Part shown: piece by piece, positions 44,446-54,503 of the stretch
Layout of the letters: each line of letters starts with the position of its first letter
How positions within the stretch are numbered: position 1 is the stretch's first letter
Assembly (NCBI GenBank): GCA_030530845.1
Contig: JAUMUE010000007.1
Coordinates: forward strand, 1-56,914
Origin: Limosilactobacillus sp.
GTDB lineage: Bacteria > Bacillota > Bacilli > Lactobacillales > Lactobacillaceae
Reading direction: 5' to 3'
Length of the DNA stretch: 56,914 bases
Notes under the pieces: generated by a model
The model's input: only the letters and a program-made list of their open reading frames with translations
Databases searched by the model: none
Told to the model about the DNA's origin: nothing
Made by a program: the position numbers and the translations under genes

Positions 44446-46962
44446 TTGGCTGATAATATGTCAGATAATCGAATTACGGACGTCAAGCTGACGAGCCAGA
44501 TGAAAAATTCATTCTTGGACTATGCCATGAGTGTTATTGTTTCACGGGCTCTCCCAGATGTTCGTGATGGTTTAAAGCCGGTTCAGCGGCGGATCCTTTA
44601 CGGAATGAATGAATTAGGGGTTACCCCTGAAAAGCCATACAAGAAGTCAGCTCGTATTGTCGGGGATGTAATGGGTAAGTTCCACCCCCACGGTGACTCT
44701 TCAATTTACGAAGGGTTAGTACGGATGGCTCAGGACTTCAGTTACCGCTACATGCTCGTTGACGGTCACGGTAACTTTGGTTCTGTCGACGGTGATGGTG
44801 CCGCCGCCATGCGTTATACCGAAGCACGGATGAGCAAGATCGCTGTTGAAATGCTTCGTGATATCAACAAGAACACCGTTGACTTCATGCCAAACTACGA
44901 TGGTACTGAAAACGAACCAGTTGTCTTGCCATCACGTTTTCCAAACCTCTTGGTAAACGGTGCGTCTGGTATCGCTGTTGGTATGGCCACTAACATTCCA
45001 ACGCACAACTTGGGTGAAGTTATCAGCGGTATCCACATGTTGATGGACAACCCAGACGTGACGATCCCTGAACTGATGAAGGTATTGCCTGGTCCTGACT
45101 TTCCAACTGGTGGGGTCGTAATGGGTAAGGCCGGTATCCGCAAGGCCTACGAAACTGGTCGCGGTAGCATCATCGTCCGTGCCAAAGTTGATATCGAAGA
45201 ATTAAAGAACGGTAAGCAACGCATCATCGTTCACGAAATTCCATACATGGTTAACAAGGCCAACTTGATTAGCCGGATCGCCGAATTAGCACGGAACAAG
45301 GACATCGACGGTATCACTGATATCAACGATGAAACCGACCGTGATGGTATGCGGATCGTGATTGATGTTCGTCGTGATGCAAGTGCCGAAGTTATTTTGA
45401 ACAACCTGTACAAGATGACTCTGATGCAAACCACGTTCAACTTCAACATGCTGGCCATCGTTAACGGTGCGCCAAAGATCTTGAGCTTGAAGGAAATTCT
45501 GCAACACTACTTGGAACACCAAGAAGAAGTTGTACGTCGGCGGACTGAATTCGACTTGAAGAAGGCCCAAGCCCGTCTCCACATCGTTGAAGGTCTGCGG
45601 ATTGCCCTCGACCACATCGACGAAATCATCAAGATCATCCGTGAATCACAAACGAGTGAAATCGCCAAGAATGAATTGATGAGCAAGTACGGCTTATCCG
45701 ACCGCCAAGCTCAAGCTATCCTGGACATGCGTCTGGTTCGTCTGACCGGTCTGGAACGTGAAAAGATCGAGGCTGAATTCCAGAAGCTCACCGAAGCTAT
45801 CGCTGACTACAAGGATATCTTGGCTCACCGTGAACGGATCAACCAAATCATTTACGATGAACTGTTAGAAATCCAAAGTAAGTTCGGGGATGAACGGCGG
45901 ACTGAACTTCAAGTTGGTGACATCACTGACATTGAAGACGAAGACCTGATTGAAGAACAAGACATCATCGTTACCTTGACTCACAACGGCTACATCAAGC
46001 GCTTGCCAGTTGACGAATTCAAGTCCCAACACCGTGGTGGACGTGGTGTGAAGGGGATGGGTGTTCACAGCGACGACTTCATTGAACAATTGATCTCAAG
46101 CTCCACTCATGACCTCTTACTCTTCTTCACTAACTCTGGTAAGGTTTACTCTATGAAGGGTTACGAAATCCCTGAATACGGTCGGTCTGCTCAAGGTATT
46201 CCAATCATCAACCTACTGAACGTCGATAGTAACGAAAAGATCAGTGCTGTTATCAATGTTTCACATGAAACAAATGATGATGACAAGTACCTCTTCTTCA
46301 CTACTAAGCAAGGTACAGTTAAGCGGACTCCAGTTCTTGAATTTAAGAACATCCGGAGCAACGGTTTGAAGGCCATTAGCTTACATGATGACGACGAATT
46401 GATGGCTGTTGATGTTATCGAAGAAGATCAAAACATGATTATCGGTACACACAACGGTTATGCATTGAGATTCGATTCTACTGCCGTTCGTTCAATGGGT
46501 CGTGGCGCTGCCGGTGTTCGTGGTATCCGTCTTCGTGACAACGACTTCGTAATCGGCGCTGCCCCAATCAACGACGAAGACAGTGTTCTGGTTATCAGTG
46601 AAAATGGTTATGGTAAGCAAACTCCTGCCAAGGAATACCCAGTCAAGGGTCGTGGCGGTATGGGTCTTAAGACCGTCAACGTCACTACCAAGAACGGGCC
46701 TCTGGTAGGTATGACTACCGTGGCCGGGGATGAAGATATCATGTTAGTTACTAACCAAGGTGTCATCATTCGCTTCGGTATCGAGAGCGTCTCACAAACT
46801 GGTCGTTCAGCTGTCGGTGTCCACCTGATCAAGATGGATGACGGCGCAAAGGTTGCGACGATGGCAAAGGTCGAAAAAGAAGACGAAAGCGAAGAAGCTG
46901 AATCAGCTGACAGCAACGCTTCTACCGACCAAGTTCCAGAAACTGAAGAAAATCCTGAATAA
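44446..46962 (+). CDS. gyrA: DNA gyrase subunit A
   Basis: An 838-residue subunit. The catalytic tyrosine is Tyr124 in [12 protein letters not shown]. The quinolone-determining loop reads [11 protein letters not shown] (residues 80-90) with Ser85 and Glu89, the wild-type state in Gram-positive bacteria. The GyrA-box [13 protein letters not shown] motif ([10 protein letters not shown]) begins the C-terminal beta-pinwheel, and the tail is acidic. The start is TTG 44446, 7 bases after AGGAGG; ATG 44458 is the only near alternative. A parS-like palindrome lies inside the gene at 46257-46272. Confidence 0.98.
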   Translation: MADNMSDNRITDVKLTSQMKNSFLDYAMSVIVSRALPDVRDGLKPVQRRILYGMNELGVTPEKPYKKSARIVGDVMGKFHPHGDSSIYEGLVRMAQDFSYRYMLVDGHGNFGSVDGDGAAAMRYTEARMSKIAVEMLRDINKNTVDFMPNYDGTENEPVVLPSRFPNLLVNGASGIAVGMATNIPTHNLGEVISGIHMLMDNPDVTIPELMKVLPGPDFPTGGVVMGKAGIRKAYETGRGSIIVRAKVDIEELKNGKQRIIVHEIPYMVNKANLISRIAELARNKDIDGITDINDETDRDGMRIVIDVRRDASAEVILNNLYKMTLMQTTFNFNMLAIVNGAPKILSLKEILQHYLEHQEEVVRRRTEFDLKKAQARLHIVEGLRIALDHIDEIIKIIRESQTSEIAKNELMSKYGLSDRQAQAILDMRLVRLTGLEREKIEAEFQKLTEAIADYKDILAHRERINQIIYDELLEIQSKFGDERRTELQVGDITDIEDEDLIEEQDIIVTLTHNGYIKRLPVDEFKSQHRGGRGVKGMGVHSDDFIEQLISSSTHDLLLFFTNSGKVYSMKGYEIPEYGRSAQGIPIINLLNVDSNEKISAVINVSHETNDDDKYLFFTTKQGTVKRTPVLEFKNIRSNGLKAISLHDDDELMAVDVIEEDQNMIIGTHNGYALRFDSTAVRSMGRGAAGVRGIRLRDNDFVIGAAPINDEDSVLVISENGYGKQTPAKEYPVKGRGGMGLKTVNVTTKNGPLVGMTTVAGDEDIMLVTNQGVIIRFGIESVSQTGRSAVGVHLIKMDDGAKVATMAKVEKEDESEEAESADSNASTDQVPETEENPE
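46257..46272. other. parS-like palindrome inside gyrA, one mismatch
   Basis: TGTTTCACATGAAACA differs from parS at one central base. It is the exact reverse complement of the site at 4595-4610. It lies in a coding region, where chance matches are harder to rule out. Confidence 0.5.
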
Positions 46963-46967
46963 AAAAG

Positions 46968-47024
46968 ATGAAATCCTAAGTTTTTGCGTATATATAATTA
47001 ACCGCAAAACTTAGGATTTCTCGT
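46968..47024 (+). terminator. Terminator after gyrA
   Basis: A long stem GAAATCCTAAGTTTT-GCG paired with CGC-AAAACTTAGGATTTC closes an A/T-rich loop. The T tail is weak. Confidence 0.75.
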
Positions 47025-47035
47025 TATTTGTACCC

Positions 47036-47064
47036 TTGTTTTAAATGTTTAGATATGTTATATT
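47036..47064 (+). promoter_or_regulatory. rpsF-ssb-rpsR promoter
   Basis: TTGTTT (47036-47041) and TATATT (47059-47064) are separated by 17 bases. Confidence 0.65.
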
Positions 47065-47074
47065 TTATATCTGT

Positions 47075-47140
47075 GAGTATACGTAAAAACGTCTACTCTC
47101 CTTGTTCTTCCTTACTTTAGGGAGAACCAGAGTCCATAAG
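47075..47140 (+). promoter_or_regulatory. Structured rpsF leader, possible S6:S18 autoregulatory site
   Basis: Two hairpins lie upstream of the ribosome site: GAGTATACGT/ACGTCTACTC with loop AAAA (47075-47098, 9 of 10 pairs) and TCTCC/GGAGA (47097-47125). In many bacteria the S6:S18 complex binds a leader hairpin of this operon. The match to the known motif was not checked. Confidence 0.4.
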
Positions 47141-47154
47141 GAGGTGTAACATTC

Positions 47155-47451
47155 ATGGAAACACGTAAATATGAAATTACTTACATCATTCGTCCTGATT
47201 TAGAAGAATCAGCTAAGAGCGAATTGGTTAGTCGGTTCGACAAGGTTCTTACGGACAATGGTGCAACCATCGCTGAATCAAAGGATTGGTCAACTCGTCG
47301 TTTTGCTTACCAAATCGGCAAGTACACTGAAGGTACTTACCACGTAGTTACTTTAACTGCTGAAAACGATGAAGCATTAAACGAATTTGATCGTCTTTCA
47401 AAGTTCAGTGACGATATCCTGCGTCACATGATCGTTAAGCTTGAAGCTTAA
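47155..47451 (+). CDS. rpsF: 30S ribosomal protein S6
   Basis: A 98-residue protein with the standard start [16 protein letters not shown] and the central block [26 protein letters not shown] precedes the ATG. First gene of the rpsF-ssb-rpsR operon; it binds S18 on the 30S platform. Confidence 0.98.
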   Translation: METRKYEITYIIRPDLEESAKSELVSRFDKVLTDNGATIAESKDWSTRRFAYQIGKYTEGTYHVVTLTAENDEALNEFDRLSKFSDDILRHMIVKLEA

Positions 47452-47485
47452 TTTGATTTGTTTTTAATAGAGAGGAGTTAGGTCT

Positions 47486-48037
47486 ATGATTAATCGTGCG
47501 GTATTAACTGGGCGTTTAACGAGAGATCCTGAATTGCGGTTCACTGCTAACGGTACAGCTGTTGCAACATTTACACTCGCTGTTGATCGTCAATTCCGTA
47601 ACCAAAATGGTGAACGGGATGCCGACTTTATCAACTGTGTAATTTGGCGGAAGCCCGCTGAAAACTTCAAGAACTTTACACATAAAGGTTCACTCGTTGG
47701 TGTTGAAGGACGGATTCAAACCCGTAACTACGAAAACCAACAAGGTAACCGTGTTTACGTTACTGAAGTTATCGTTGAAAACTTTGCTTTACTCGAACCT
47801 CGCCAAAATGGTGGGATGAACCAAGGTGGCCAGCAACCATTTAACGATGGCAGCAATCAACCTTTTGGTGGCCAATCTCAACAATTCGGTGGTGCTCAAC
47901 AAAACTCTGCTCCTCAAAGTGATTCATCATCTAACTTTGGCGGAAGCATGCCAAGCAATGATGCGCCATTCTCAGCCGGCGACAATAACGACGGTGGAAA
48001 GAAGATTGACGTGTCAGATGATGAATTACCATTCTAA
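47486..48037 (+). CDS. ssb: Single-stranded DNA-binding protein
   Basis: A 183-residue SSB. The OB fold spans residues 1-105 (start [32 protein letters not shown]). It is followed by a Gln/Gly/Asn/Ser-rich disordered linker and the acidic tip DDELPF that recruits repair and replication partners. Lies in the conserved rpsF-ssb-rpsR operon. The linker is of ordinary length for lactobacilli. Confidence 0.98.
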   Translation: MINRAVLTGRLTRDPELRFTANGTAVATFTLAVDRQFRNQNGERDADFINCVIWRKPAENFKNFTHKGSLVGVEGRIQTRNYENQQGNRVYVTEVIVENFALLEPRQNGGMNQGGQQPFNDGSNQPFGGQSQQFGGAQQNSAPQSDSSSNFGGSMPSNDAPFSAGDNNDGGKKIDVSDDELPF

Positions 48038-48069
48038 TTAATCTATTTACCAGATAGGAGGGTAATTTC

Positions 48070-48306
48070 ATGGCACAACAACGTCGTGGTGGCCGTCGTC
48101 GCCGTAAGGTAGACTTCATCGCCGCTAACCACATCGAATACATCGATTACAAAGATACTGATTTATTACGTCGGTTCATTTCTGAACGGGGTAAGATTTT
48201 ACCACGTCGGGTTACTGGTACCAGTGCTAAGAACCAACGTAAGTTAACTATCGCTATCAAGCGTGCACGGATCATGGGTCTTTTGCCATTCGTTGCCGAA
48301 GACTAA
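48070..48306 (+). CDS. rpsR: 30S ribosomal protein S18
   Basis: A 78-residue basic protein, with the core [20 protein letters not shown] and [25 protein letters not shown] lies upstream of the ATG. Last gene of its operon; pairs with S6. Confidence 0.98.
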   Translation: MAQQRRGGRRRRKVDFIAANHIEYIDYKDTDLLRRFISERGKILPRRVTGTSAKNQRKLTIAIKRARIMGLLPFVAED

Positions 48307-48315
48307 TCTGTGATT

Positions 48316-48350
48316 ATGAACTCAACACCTGTTGGGTTCTTTTTTTGTTT
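48316..48350 (+). terminator. Terminator after rpsR
   Basis: Stem GAACTCAACA/TGTTGGGTTC with a 2-base centre and a run of seven T residues. Confidence 0.92.
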
Positions 48351-48450
48351 TAAATTCCATCTTCACTATTAAGGTTAGTTTTCCTCGGATGTGATATTAT
48401 AGATTTATCCAGTAAAAAATTGGGTTAAGGCCCTTTTTGGGAGGATTACT

Positions 48451-50475
48451 ATGCAAAATTTTTTCAGTAGTGATAAATGGATGTTTTACTTTAAGCATCC
48501 AGTAGTCCGCTGGAATGCATGCTATGCAATTTTAATGACCATTATTAGTGTAGGATTTTCATTCCACGATAATTGGTTACTAGGTGTAATTGTCTTGATA
48601 ATTGCCCTCGTCGGTGGTTTTATCTGTTTGAAGCGATTACGTCGACTTGTTACTGACGCTAATGAATACCTAAACCATTTAATTGATCAAATTAAGCAAG
48701 GACAACAAGAAGCCATGCTCAAGATGCCGGTCGGAATGATCATGCTCAATCAGAAAAAGGAAATTGAGTGGATCAACCCGTACATGGCTAAGTATTTTAG
48801 TTTGACACGGGTGGTCGGCAAGCCGTTAGCTGAGGTTGACGAAGAGTTAGCACAGCTTTTCCAGCAACACGAAGATGATAAAGAAGTTGCCGTTGTGACA
48901 TGGAAGGATCTGCAATTTGAATTCCGGGTCCAAAACCAAGGTCGCGTTATCTACTTAATGGATATTACTAAGTACGAGCAAATTAGTAAGCAGCTCGAAC
49001 AAGAACAGATCTTCTTGGGAACCATCTACTTGGATAACTATGATGAGTTGATTCAAGGGATGAGCGATACTAGTGTTTCTAACTTGCACAACTACGTGAC
49101 TTCAGAAATCAACAAGTGGGCAATTGAAAACCACCTGTTGATGAAGATTGTCGATGATGATAGTTACCTGATCATTGGTCACCAGGCATCTCTTGAAGCG
49201 GTCGAAAATGACAAGTTCAAGATCCTGGATACGATTCGGGAAAATACCTCGCAACAAAACTCACCAGTGACGCTGAGTGTGGGAATTGCGTATGGTGAAA
49301 ATGACCTCGTAAAATTGGCTGACACGGCCCAAGATAACTTGGACTTGGCCCTTGGACGTGGTGGTGACCAAGTTGTTGTTCGTGCTAAGGATAAGCCTGC
49401 GCGGTTCTACGGTGGGAAGACCGACCCAATGGAAAAGCGGACCCGGGTACGTGCACGGATGATTAGTCAGGCCTTGAAGGAATTAATCAAGCAAGCCGAT
49501 CAACTCTTTGTTATGGGTCACAATAACCCTGACATGGACTCATTCGGTGCCTGCTTAGGGATTCGCCGGATTGCGGAAATGAATGATAAGGAATGCTGGA
49601 TTGTTGCGGATAGTTCACAACATCACGCCGACATTCAGCGCTTGATGAAAGAGATGGATAATTATCAAAGCATCAAGGACCATATCATTTCACCTGAAGA
49701 AGCGGTCGAAAAGGCGACAGACAACAGCCTGTTGGTCATGGTGGACCACTCTAAGGAAAGCATGACGATCTCGTTAGACCTTTACGAGAAACTGCAAAAC
49801 CGCTTAGTGATTATTGACCACCATAGAAGAGGGGAAGACTTCCCTGAAAATCCACTGCTGGTTTACATTGAGCCTTACGCTTCATCCACGTGTGAATTGA
49901 TCACAGAAATGTTTGAATACCAACCACACGGCGGAGAAGGGATCAACAAGATCGAAGCTACGGCAATGCTGACGGGGATCCAGATCGATACTAAGTCATT
50001 CACCAAGAGTGCTGGTACGCGGACCTTTGATGCTGCTAGTTACCTGCGTTCTGCGGGGGCTGACGGCTTGATGATTCAGTCATTTATGAAAGAAGATTCA
50101 CGGAGCTTTATGCAACGGAATCACCTGCTTGCACGTGCTGAAATTAACAGCCGGATTGCAATTTGTGCTGGTGAAGAAGACCGCTACTATGACTCCGTGA
50201 CGGCAGCGCAATCAGCTGATATGTTGCTGCAAATTACTGACGTTGATGCCTCATTCGTGATTGCTAAGCGTAGTGACGGCGTGATTGCTGTTTCTGCCCG
50301 GTCCATGGGTGATTTCAACGTCCAAGTGATTATGGAAAAGATGGGCGGCGGTGGCCACTTGGCTAATGCAGCGACCCAAATTAAAGACAAGACAGTTGAA
50401 GAAGTTAAGCAACAATTGCTCGACATTCTCAACAACAAAGACACTGCAGAAGATGAAGAACAGATAGAGGAGTGA
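48451..50475 (+). CDS. gdpP: Cyclic-di-AMP phosphodiesterase GdpP
   Basis: A 674-residue membrane protein. Two N-terminal helices (residues about 12-60) are followed by a PAS domain (about 75-170), a degenerate GGDEF domain (about 175-310) and a DHH/DHHA1 phosphodiesterase. Metal ligands are seen in [10 protein letters not shown] and DHHRRG, and [10 protein letters not shown] marks DHHA1. It hydrolyses c-di-AMP to pApA and so affects wall stress, potassium balance and beta-lactam tolerance. A GGGAGG site precedes the ATG. The rplI start lies 5 bases beyond the gdpP stop codon. Confidence 0.97.
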   Translation: MQNFFSSDKWMFYFKHPVVRWNACYAILMTIISVGFSFHDNWLLGVIVLIIALVGGFICLKRLRRLVTDANEYLNHLIDQIKQGQQEAMLKMPVGMIMLNQKKEIEWINPYMAKYFSLTRVVGKPLAEVDEELAQLFQQHEDDKEVAVVTWKDLQFEFRVQNQGRVIYLMDITKYEQISKQLEQEQIFLGTIYLDNYDELIQGMSDTSVSNLHNYVTSEINKWAIENHLLMKIVDDDSYLIIGHQASLEAVENDKFKILDTIRENTSQQNSPVTLSVGIAYGENDLVKLADTAQDNLDLALGRGGDQVVVRAKDKPARFYGGKTDPMEKRTRVRARMISQALKELIKQADQLFVMGHNNPDMDSFGACLGIRRIAEMNDKECWIVADSSQHHADIQRLMKEMDNYQSIKDHIISPEEAVEKATDNSLLVMVDHSKESMTISLDLYEKLQNRLVIIDHHRRGEDFPENPLLVYIEPYASSTCELITEMFEYQPHGGEGINKIEATAMLTGIQIDTKSFTKSAGTRTFDAASYLRSAGADGLMIQSFMKEDSRSFMQRNHLLARAEINSRIAICAGEEDRYYDSVTAAQSADMLLQITDVDASFVIAKRSDGVIAVSARSMGDFNVQVIMEKMGGGGHLANAATQIKDKTVEEVKQQLLDILNNKDTAEDEEQIEE

Positions 50476-50480
50476 CAGAC

Positions 50481-50933
50481 ATGAAGGTTATTTTTACTGA
50501 AGATGTTCGTGGACGTGGTAAGCGCGGAGAAGTTAAAGAAGTTCCAGATGGTTACGCACAAAACTTCCTGATCAAGAAGGGTTTGGCTAAGCAAGCAACC
50601 AAGGCCGCAATGAGCCAACTTGCTGGTCAAAAGCGTGCCGAAGCTAAGCTAGCCGCTGAAGAACTCGAAGAAGCCAAGCGCTTGAAGACTGTTCTGGAAG
50701 ACGACAAGACTGTTATCGAATTGACTGGAAAGGCCGGTACTGACGGTCGGATGTTTGGTTCAATTTCAACCAAGCAAATCGCCACTGCCATCGCGCAACA
50801 ATACAAGATCAAGATCGACAAGCGCAAACTCGAATTAGCTGCCCCAATTAAGGCACTCGGTTACGTCAACGTTCCAGTAAAGTTACACCCAGAAGTTACG
50901 GCTGAAATCCGCGTTCACATCGCAGAAAAGTAG
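50481..50933 (+). CDS. rplI: 50S ribosomal protein L9
   Basis: A 150-residue L9. The N-terminal globular domain ([20 protein letters not shown]) is joined by a long helix rich in Ala, Glu and Lys to the C-terminal domain ending [14 protein letters not shown] 50481 has GAGGAG upstream. Lies in the gdpP-rplI-dnaB order typical of Lactobacillales. Confidence 0.98.
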   Translation: MKVIFTEDVRGRGKRGEVKEVPDGYAQNFLIKKGLAKQATKAAMSQLAGQKRAEAKLAAEELEEAKRLKTVLEDDKTVIELTGKAGTDGRMFGSISTKQIATAIAQQYKIKIDKRKLELAAPIKALGYVNVPVKLHPEVTAEIRVHIAEK

Positions 50934-50962
50934 GATAAATTAATCAAAGGAGCGGTATCGCC

Positions 50963-52378
50963 ATGGATAATGCACCGATACATGAAGAGCCCCGCGATCT
51001 TGAAGCTGAAAAGGCGGTCTTAGGTGCTGCCTTTCTGAATAAGAACGCGTTGGCCGATGCAATGGAATACTTGCAGCCACGGGATTTTTACCGGCGTGCT
51101 CACCAGATAATTTTCGAAAAAATGGTCGAATTGTACGATGAAGATCGTCCAATCGACCCCATCACGATGAATGACGTCTTGGCAAAGGACAACCAGCTCG
51201 ATAACGTTGGTGGTCCCGCTTATCCTGCCGAACTGGCTTCATCTGTGCCTTCTGCGCGGGATGTTAGCTACTACGCCAAGATTGTCCGCGACAAGGCTAC
51301 CCGACGCCGCTTGATCGAACAAGCTACTAAGATCATCAACGAAGGTTACGCCGATGACCAAGGGATTGACGACCTGTTAGACTCCGCTGAACGGGGGATT
51401 ATGCAGGTTTCTGAAGGGAGCAACCAGTCTGAATTCAAGAAGATTTCGACTGTCCTGGATGAATCCCTTGCTCACATTGACGAACTGTCGAAGCAAAAGA
51501 CCGACGTCACTGGTTTGAAGACTGGGTTTAACCAACTCGATGCCATGACGACGGGGCTGCACAAGGACGAATTGGTAATCTTAGCCGCGCGTCCAGCCGT
51601 TGGTAAGACCGCCTTTGCCTTGAACATTGCCCAAAACGTCGCCACCCGCCCAGACAAGGATGGTAACCGGATTACCGTAGCGATCTTTAGTTTGGAAATG
51701 GGTGCCGAATCACTGGTTAACCGTATGCTGTGTGCGGAAGGTAATATCAATGCCAACCACTTGCGGACCGGTCAATTAGATAACGAAGAGTGGGAATGTC
51801 TCTATATGGCAATGGGGACCCTGTCTAATGCCCAAATTTTCATCGACGATACTCCGGGTATTAAGGTTTCTGAAATCCGGGCGCGTTGTCGTCGTCTACA
51901 AAAGGAACAGGGGAATCTCGGCCTGATCGTGATCGATTACCTCCAGCTGATTGAAGGTAATAATCCCGAAAACCGGCAACAAGAAGTTTCAGAAATTTCT
52001 CGTCAACTCAAGAAGTTAGCGAAGGAATTAGAGGTACCTGTCATTGCCCTTTCACAGCTTTCTCGTGGTGTTGAACAACGTCAAGATAAGCGACCAGTTA
52101 TGTCTGATATTCGTGAATCTGGGTCAATCGAACAGGATGCCGATATCGTTACCTTCCTCTACCGTGATGATTATTACGAACACGAGGGAGCTGACGATGA
52201 TGATAATAATGATGGTGCAAGTCACCAAGAAGACAGCGATGACGCATCAAATGTGAGTGAAGTCGAAGTCATAATTGAAAAGAATCGTAGTGGTCCACGT
52301 GGGACTGTGAAATTACTGTTTGCGAAGTCTTACAACAAGTTCGCACCTGTAGCATACGTGCCTGAGGATCACCAATAA
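50963..52378 (+). CDS. dnaB: Replicative DNA helicase DnaB
   Basis: A 471-residue hexameric helicase. The N-terminal domain begins with the usual DLEAEKAVLGA. The RecA-like motor carries Walker A ARPAVGKTAFALN, Walker B LIVIDYLQLIEG, and QLSRGVEQRQDKRPVMSDIRESG. A short acidic, Asp/Asn-rich insertion (residues about 415-440) precedes the last beta-strands; such tracts vary in this family. AAAGGAGCGG precedes the ATG. It unwinds DNA at the replication fork. Confidence 0.97.
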   Translation: MDNAPIHEEPRDLEAEKAVLGAAFLNKNALADAMEYLQPRDFYRRAHQIIFEKMVELYDEDRPIDPITMNDVLAKDNQLDNVGGPAYPAELASSVPSARDVSYYAKIVRDKATRRRLIEQATKIINEGYADDQGIDDLLDSAERGIMQVSEGSNQSEFKKISTVLDESLAHIDELSKQKTDVTGLKTGFNQLDAMTTGLHKDELVILAARPAVGKTAFALNIAQNVATRPDKDGNRITVAIFSLEMGAESLVNRMLCAEGNINANHLRTGQLDNEEWECLYMAMGTLSNAQIFIDDTPGIKVSEIRARCRRLQKEQGNLGLIVIDYLQLIEGNNPENRQQEVSEISRQLKKLAKELEVPVIALSQLSRGVEQRQDKRPVMSDIRESGSIEQDADIVTFLYRDDYYEHEGADDDDNNDGASHQEDSDDASNVSEVEVIIEKNRSGPRGTVKLLFAKSYNKFAPVAYVPEDHQ

Positions 52379-52422
52379 GATAAAGGACTGCGATATTATT
52401 TGTCACAGTCCTTTATACTGTT
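52379..52422 (+). terminator. Terminator after dnaB
   Basis: Stem AAAGGACTG/CAGTCCTTT closing a loop of about 15 bases; the T tail is weak. Confidence 0.75.
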
Positions 52423-52442
52423 AGCGGAATGAGGTGGAATGA

Positions 52443-53645
52443 GTGAAAAAGCAAAATGGCATTGAGCTGAAGTGGCTGCTGATCTGTATGTTTATCAGCA
52501 GTATCGGAAACAGCTTTGTGTGGCCTTTAACAACAATTTACATGCACGAGCAATTAGGTAAGTCGCTCACGATGTCAGGGATCGTCTTGCTCTTCTTTTC
52601 TGGCGCAAACGTGGTCGGGAGCTACATCAGTGGACTTTTGTTTGACCACAAAAACCCACGTCAGTTGATGTTGACAGGGACGGTACTGGCAATCATTGTC
52701 ATCGCCTTGATGATTTTCTTCAACGGCTGGCCAACGTATGCGATCCTACTTACTCTGATTGGGTTTTTCAACGGGTGGATCATCACGCTGATTAATTCAT
52801 ACGCTACAAAGATCGGTAAGGACGGTCGTTACGTCTTCTACATGCTGTATTTTGCCAGCAATCTTGGGATGGTGCTGGGTACGACAATCGTGGGTCCGCT
52901 CTACCAATACGCCCACGGAAGCATCGCACCGCTATTTTCCATCACAACGGTTCTCTACGTCATTTTCCTCGGAATCGTAGTCTTGCACTTCAAGGAGGAT
53001 GAAAAGGCTACAGAGGACGCTCCTGAAGCCGCAGAGGCAGAGGAAAAGAAGACTGTTACCAAACTTCCAGCTGCCAACCAATGGATTTGCTGGACTTTCT
53101 TCCTCAGCTTGATGGTCATCTGGATCATGTACGAGCAATGGGCAAGTAACCTGTCAGTCTTCTTGACGGAACGGGGTGTGTCAATGACGCAATACAGCCT
53201 GCTGTGGACGATTAACGGGATCTTGATTGTGGTTTGCCAACTCCTGATTTCCTGGATCAGCCAATACCACAACAACCCTTACCTGATGGTCTACATTGGG
53301 ACGTTCACGATTGCCTTGTCATTCGTGCTCTTGCTTGTGGCAAATTCATACTGGTGGTACATTTTAGCGATGGTCGTCCTGACGATCGGTGAAGCAACCG
53401 CAATCCCTACCATGCCGGCGATTGTGAACAGTTTGTCTCCAAGCGATGTGAAGGGTAAGTACCAGGGGATATTAAACGCCTATGCCTCAGCTGGTAAGGC
53501 GATCGGTCCGCTCTTTGGAGGTCTGGTCATTGGTGCCGCATCGTACCACGTGCTCTTCATTATCTGTGCAATCGCAATTTTCGTCATCGAAATTATCATT
53601 CTGGTTGTGGCCAAATTAAAGCGTGCACAGACTGAGGAATTCTAA
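52443..53645 (+). CDS. MFS transporter
   Basis: A 400-residue permease with 12 predicted membrane helices and a charged Glu/Ala-rich central loop (residues about 185-205) that divides the two halves. The loop after helix II reads LLFDHKNPRQLM, the family A-motif. Specificity (drug, peptide or sugar efflux) is not apparent. The start is GTG 52443 with GAGGTGG upstream. It overlaps the next small gene by a base (TAATG), so the two are co-translated. Confidence 0.8.
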   Translation: MKKQNGIELKWLLICMFISSIGNSFVWPLTTIYMHEQLGKSLTMSGIVLLFFSGANVVGSYISGLLFDHKNPRQLMLTGTVLAIIVIALMIFFNGWPTYAILLTLIGFFNGWIITLINSYATKIGKDGRYVFYMLYFASNLGMVLGTTIVGPLYQYAHGSIAPLFSITTVLYVIFLGIVVLHFKEDEKATEDAPEAAEAEEKKTVTKLPAANQWICWTFFLSLMVIWIMYEQWASNLSVFLTERGVSMTQYSLLWTINGILIVVCQLLISWISQYHNNPYLMVYIGTFTIALSFVLLLVANSYWWYILAMVVLTIGEATAIPTMPAIVNSLSPSDVKGKYQGILNAYASAGKAIGPLFGGLVIGAASYHVLFIICAIAIFVIEIIILVVAKLKRAQTEEF

Positions 53646-53953
53646 TGTTTTACAACAATTACGATAACGTTCACGGTGAAGATCGGTATGGCATGGTCGG
53701 CAAGACCGGGGATGCATTTCGCGAAGACAGGCGCTTGAATATACCGTGCTACAAGTGTGGGGAGGCGCCGCTGATTATCGCTGAAAGAAATTGGATGGAC
53801 ACCAACCAAGATGACTCGCAACGCTACCAAATCGTTGTTACCTGTGAACACTGTGGTGCTGTTGACCAATTCATCGTCAACGATGGCAAGGAAAAGCAGA
53901 TTGGTAAGCTGAAACATAGCCATCAACGCCCAAGCGAACAGGAAATTGAATAA
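53645..53953 (+). CDS. Small zinc-ribbon-like protein, unknown function
   Basis: A 102-residue soluble protein. Two cysteine pairs, CYKCGEAP (residues about 35-42) and CEHCGAVD (about 67-74), form a probable zinc ribbon of the CxxC-CxxC kind. The N-terminus is rich in Tyr, Asn and Asp. I recognise no named family. It overlaps the MFS gene by one base and is followed by a terminator, so it may be a regulator or accessory protein of that transporter, but there is no direct evidence. Confidence 0.65.
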   Translation: MFYNNYDNVHGEDRYGMVGKTGDAFREDRRLNIPCYKCGEAPLIIAERNWMDTNQDDSQRYQIVVTCEHCGAVDQFIVNDGKEKQIGKLKHSHQRPSEQEIE

Positions 53954-53961
53954 GTGAATAC

Positions 53962-53996
53962 CTGGTATCAGTTTTTGCTGGTGCCAGATTTTTTTT
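53962..53996 (+). terminator. Terminator, copy 1 of a 33-bp repeated terminator
   Basis: Stem CTGGTATCAG/CTGGTGCCAG (10 pairs, two G-U) with loop TTTTTG, then a T run. The 33 bases 53962-53994 are identical to 55880-55912. Confidence 0.9.
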
Positions 53997-54016
53997 GTGA
54001 AAAAGTGAATTTGTAC

Positions 54017-54072
54017 TTGAAAACGTTTACCAAACATGGTTAAATAATTCCTGTTGAAGTAAAACGATTTAC
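54017..54072 (+). promoter_or_regulatory. rbsD promoter with cre-like and LacI-like operators
   Basis: TTGAAA (54017-54022) and TTAAAT (54040-54045) are 17 bases apart. TGAAAACGTTTACC (54018-54031) matches the CcpA cre consensus at 13 of 14 positions and covers the -35. A second near-palindrome GTAAAACGATTTAC (54059-54072) with a central CG lies downstream of the start site and looks like a LacI-family operator. Confidence 0.65.
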
Positions 54073-54096
54073 GTAATTAATAGGGAGGAATTATTT

Positions 54097-54492
54097 ATGA
54101 AGAAGACAGGAATTATCAATTCTGAAGTTTCTGCTGTTGTGGCTAACATGGGTCACATGGATTGGCTGTCAATCGGTGACGCCGGTATGCCAGTTCCAGC
54201 AGGTACAAAGAAGATTGATTTGGCTGTTGATAAGCAATTGCCTAGTTTTATGGATGTTTTGAACAATGTCTTGAAGGAAATGGAGGTCCAAAAGATTTAC
54301 TTGGCCGATGAAATCAAGACGCAAAACCCTGAACAACTCGAAAACATCAAGAAGGCCTTGCCAGATGTTGAAGTAGAATTTATGCCACACAGCGATCTGA
54401 AGAAGAGCCTGGCACAAACTCACGCCTTTATTCGGACCGGTGAAATGACACCTTACTCAAACATCATTCTTGAATCAGGTGTTACATTCTAA
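54097..54492 (+). CDS. rbsD: D-ribose pyranase
   Basis: A 131-residue RbsD that interconverts the pyranose and furanose forms of ribose. It starts [29 protein letters not shown] with the catalytic histidine in [16 protein letters not shown], and the C-terminus [16 protein letters not shown] carries the conserved Tyr and Asn residues. GGGAGG precedes the ATG. Co-transcribed with an FHS-family symporter 11 bases downstream; the promoter has cre-like and LacI-like sites. No ribokinase gene is in the unit. Confidence 0.95.
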   Translation: MKKTGIINSEVSAVVANMGHMDWLSIGDAGMPVPAGTKKIDLAVDKQLPSFMDVLNNVLKEMEVQKIYLADEIKTQNPEQLENIKKALPDVEVEFMPHSDLKKSLAQTHAFIRTGEMTPYSNIILESGVTF

Positions 54493-54503
54493 GGAGATTA
54501 GTC

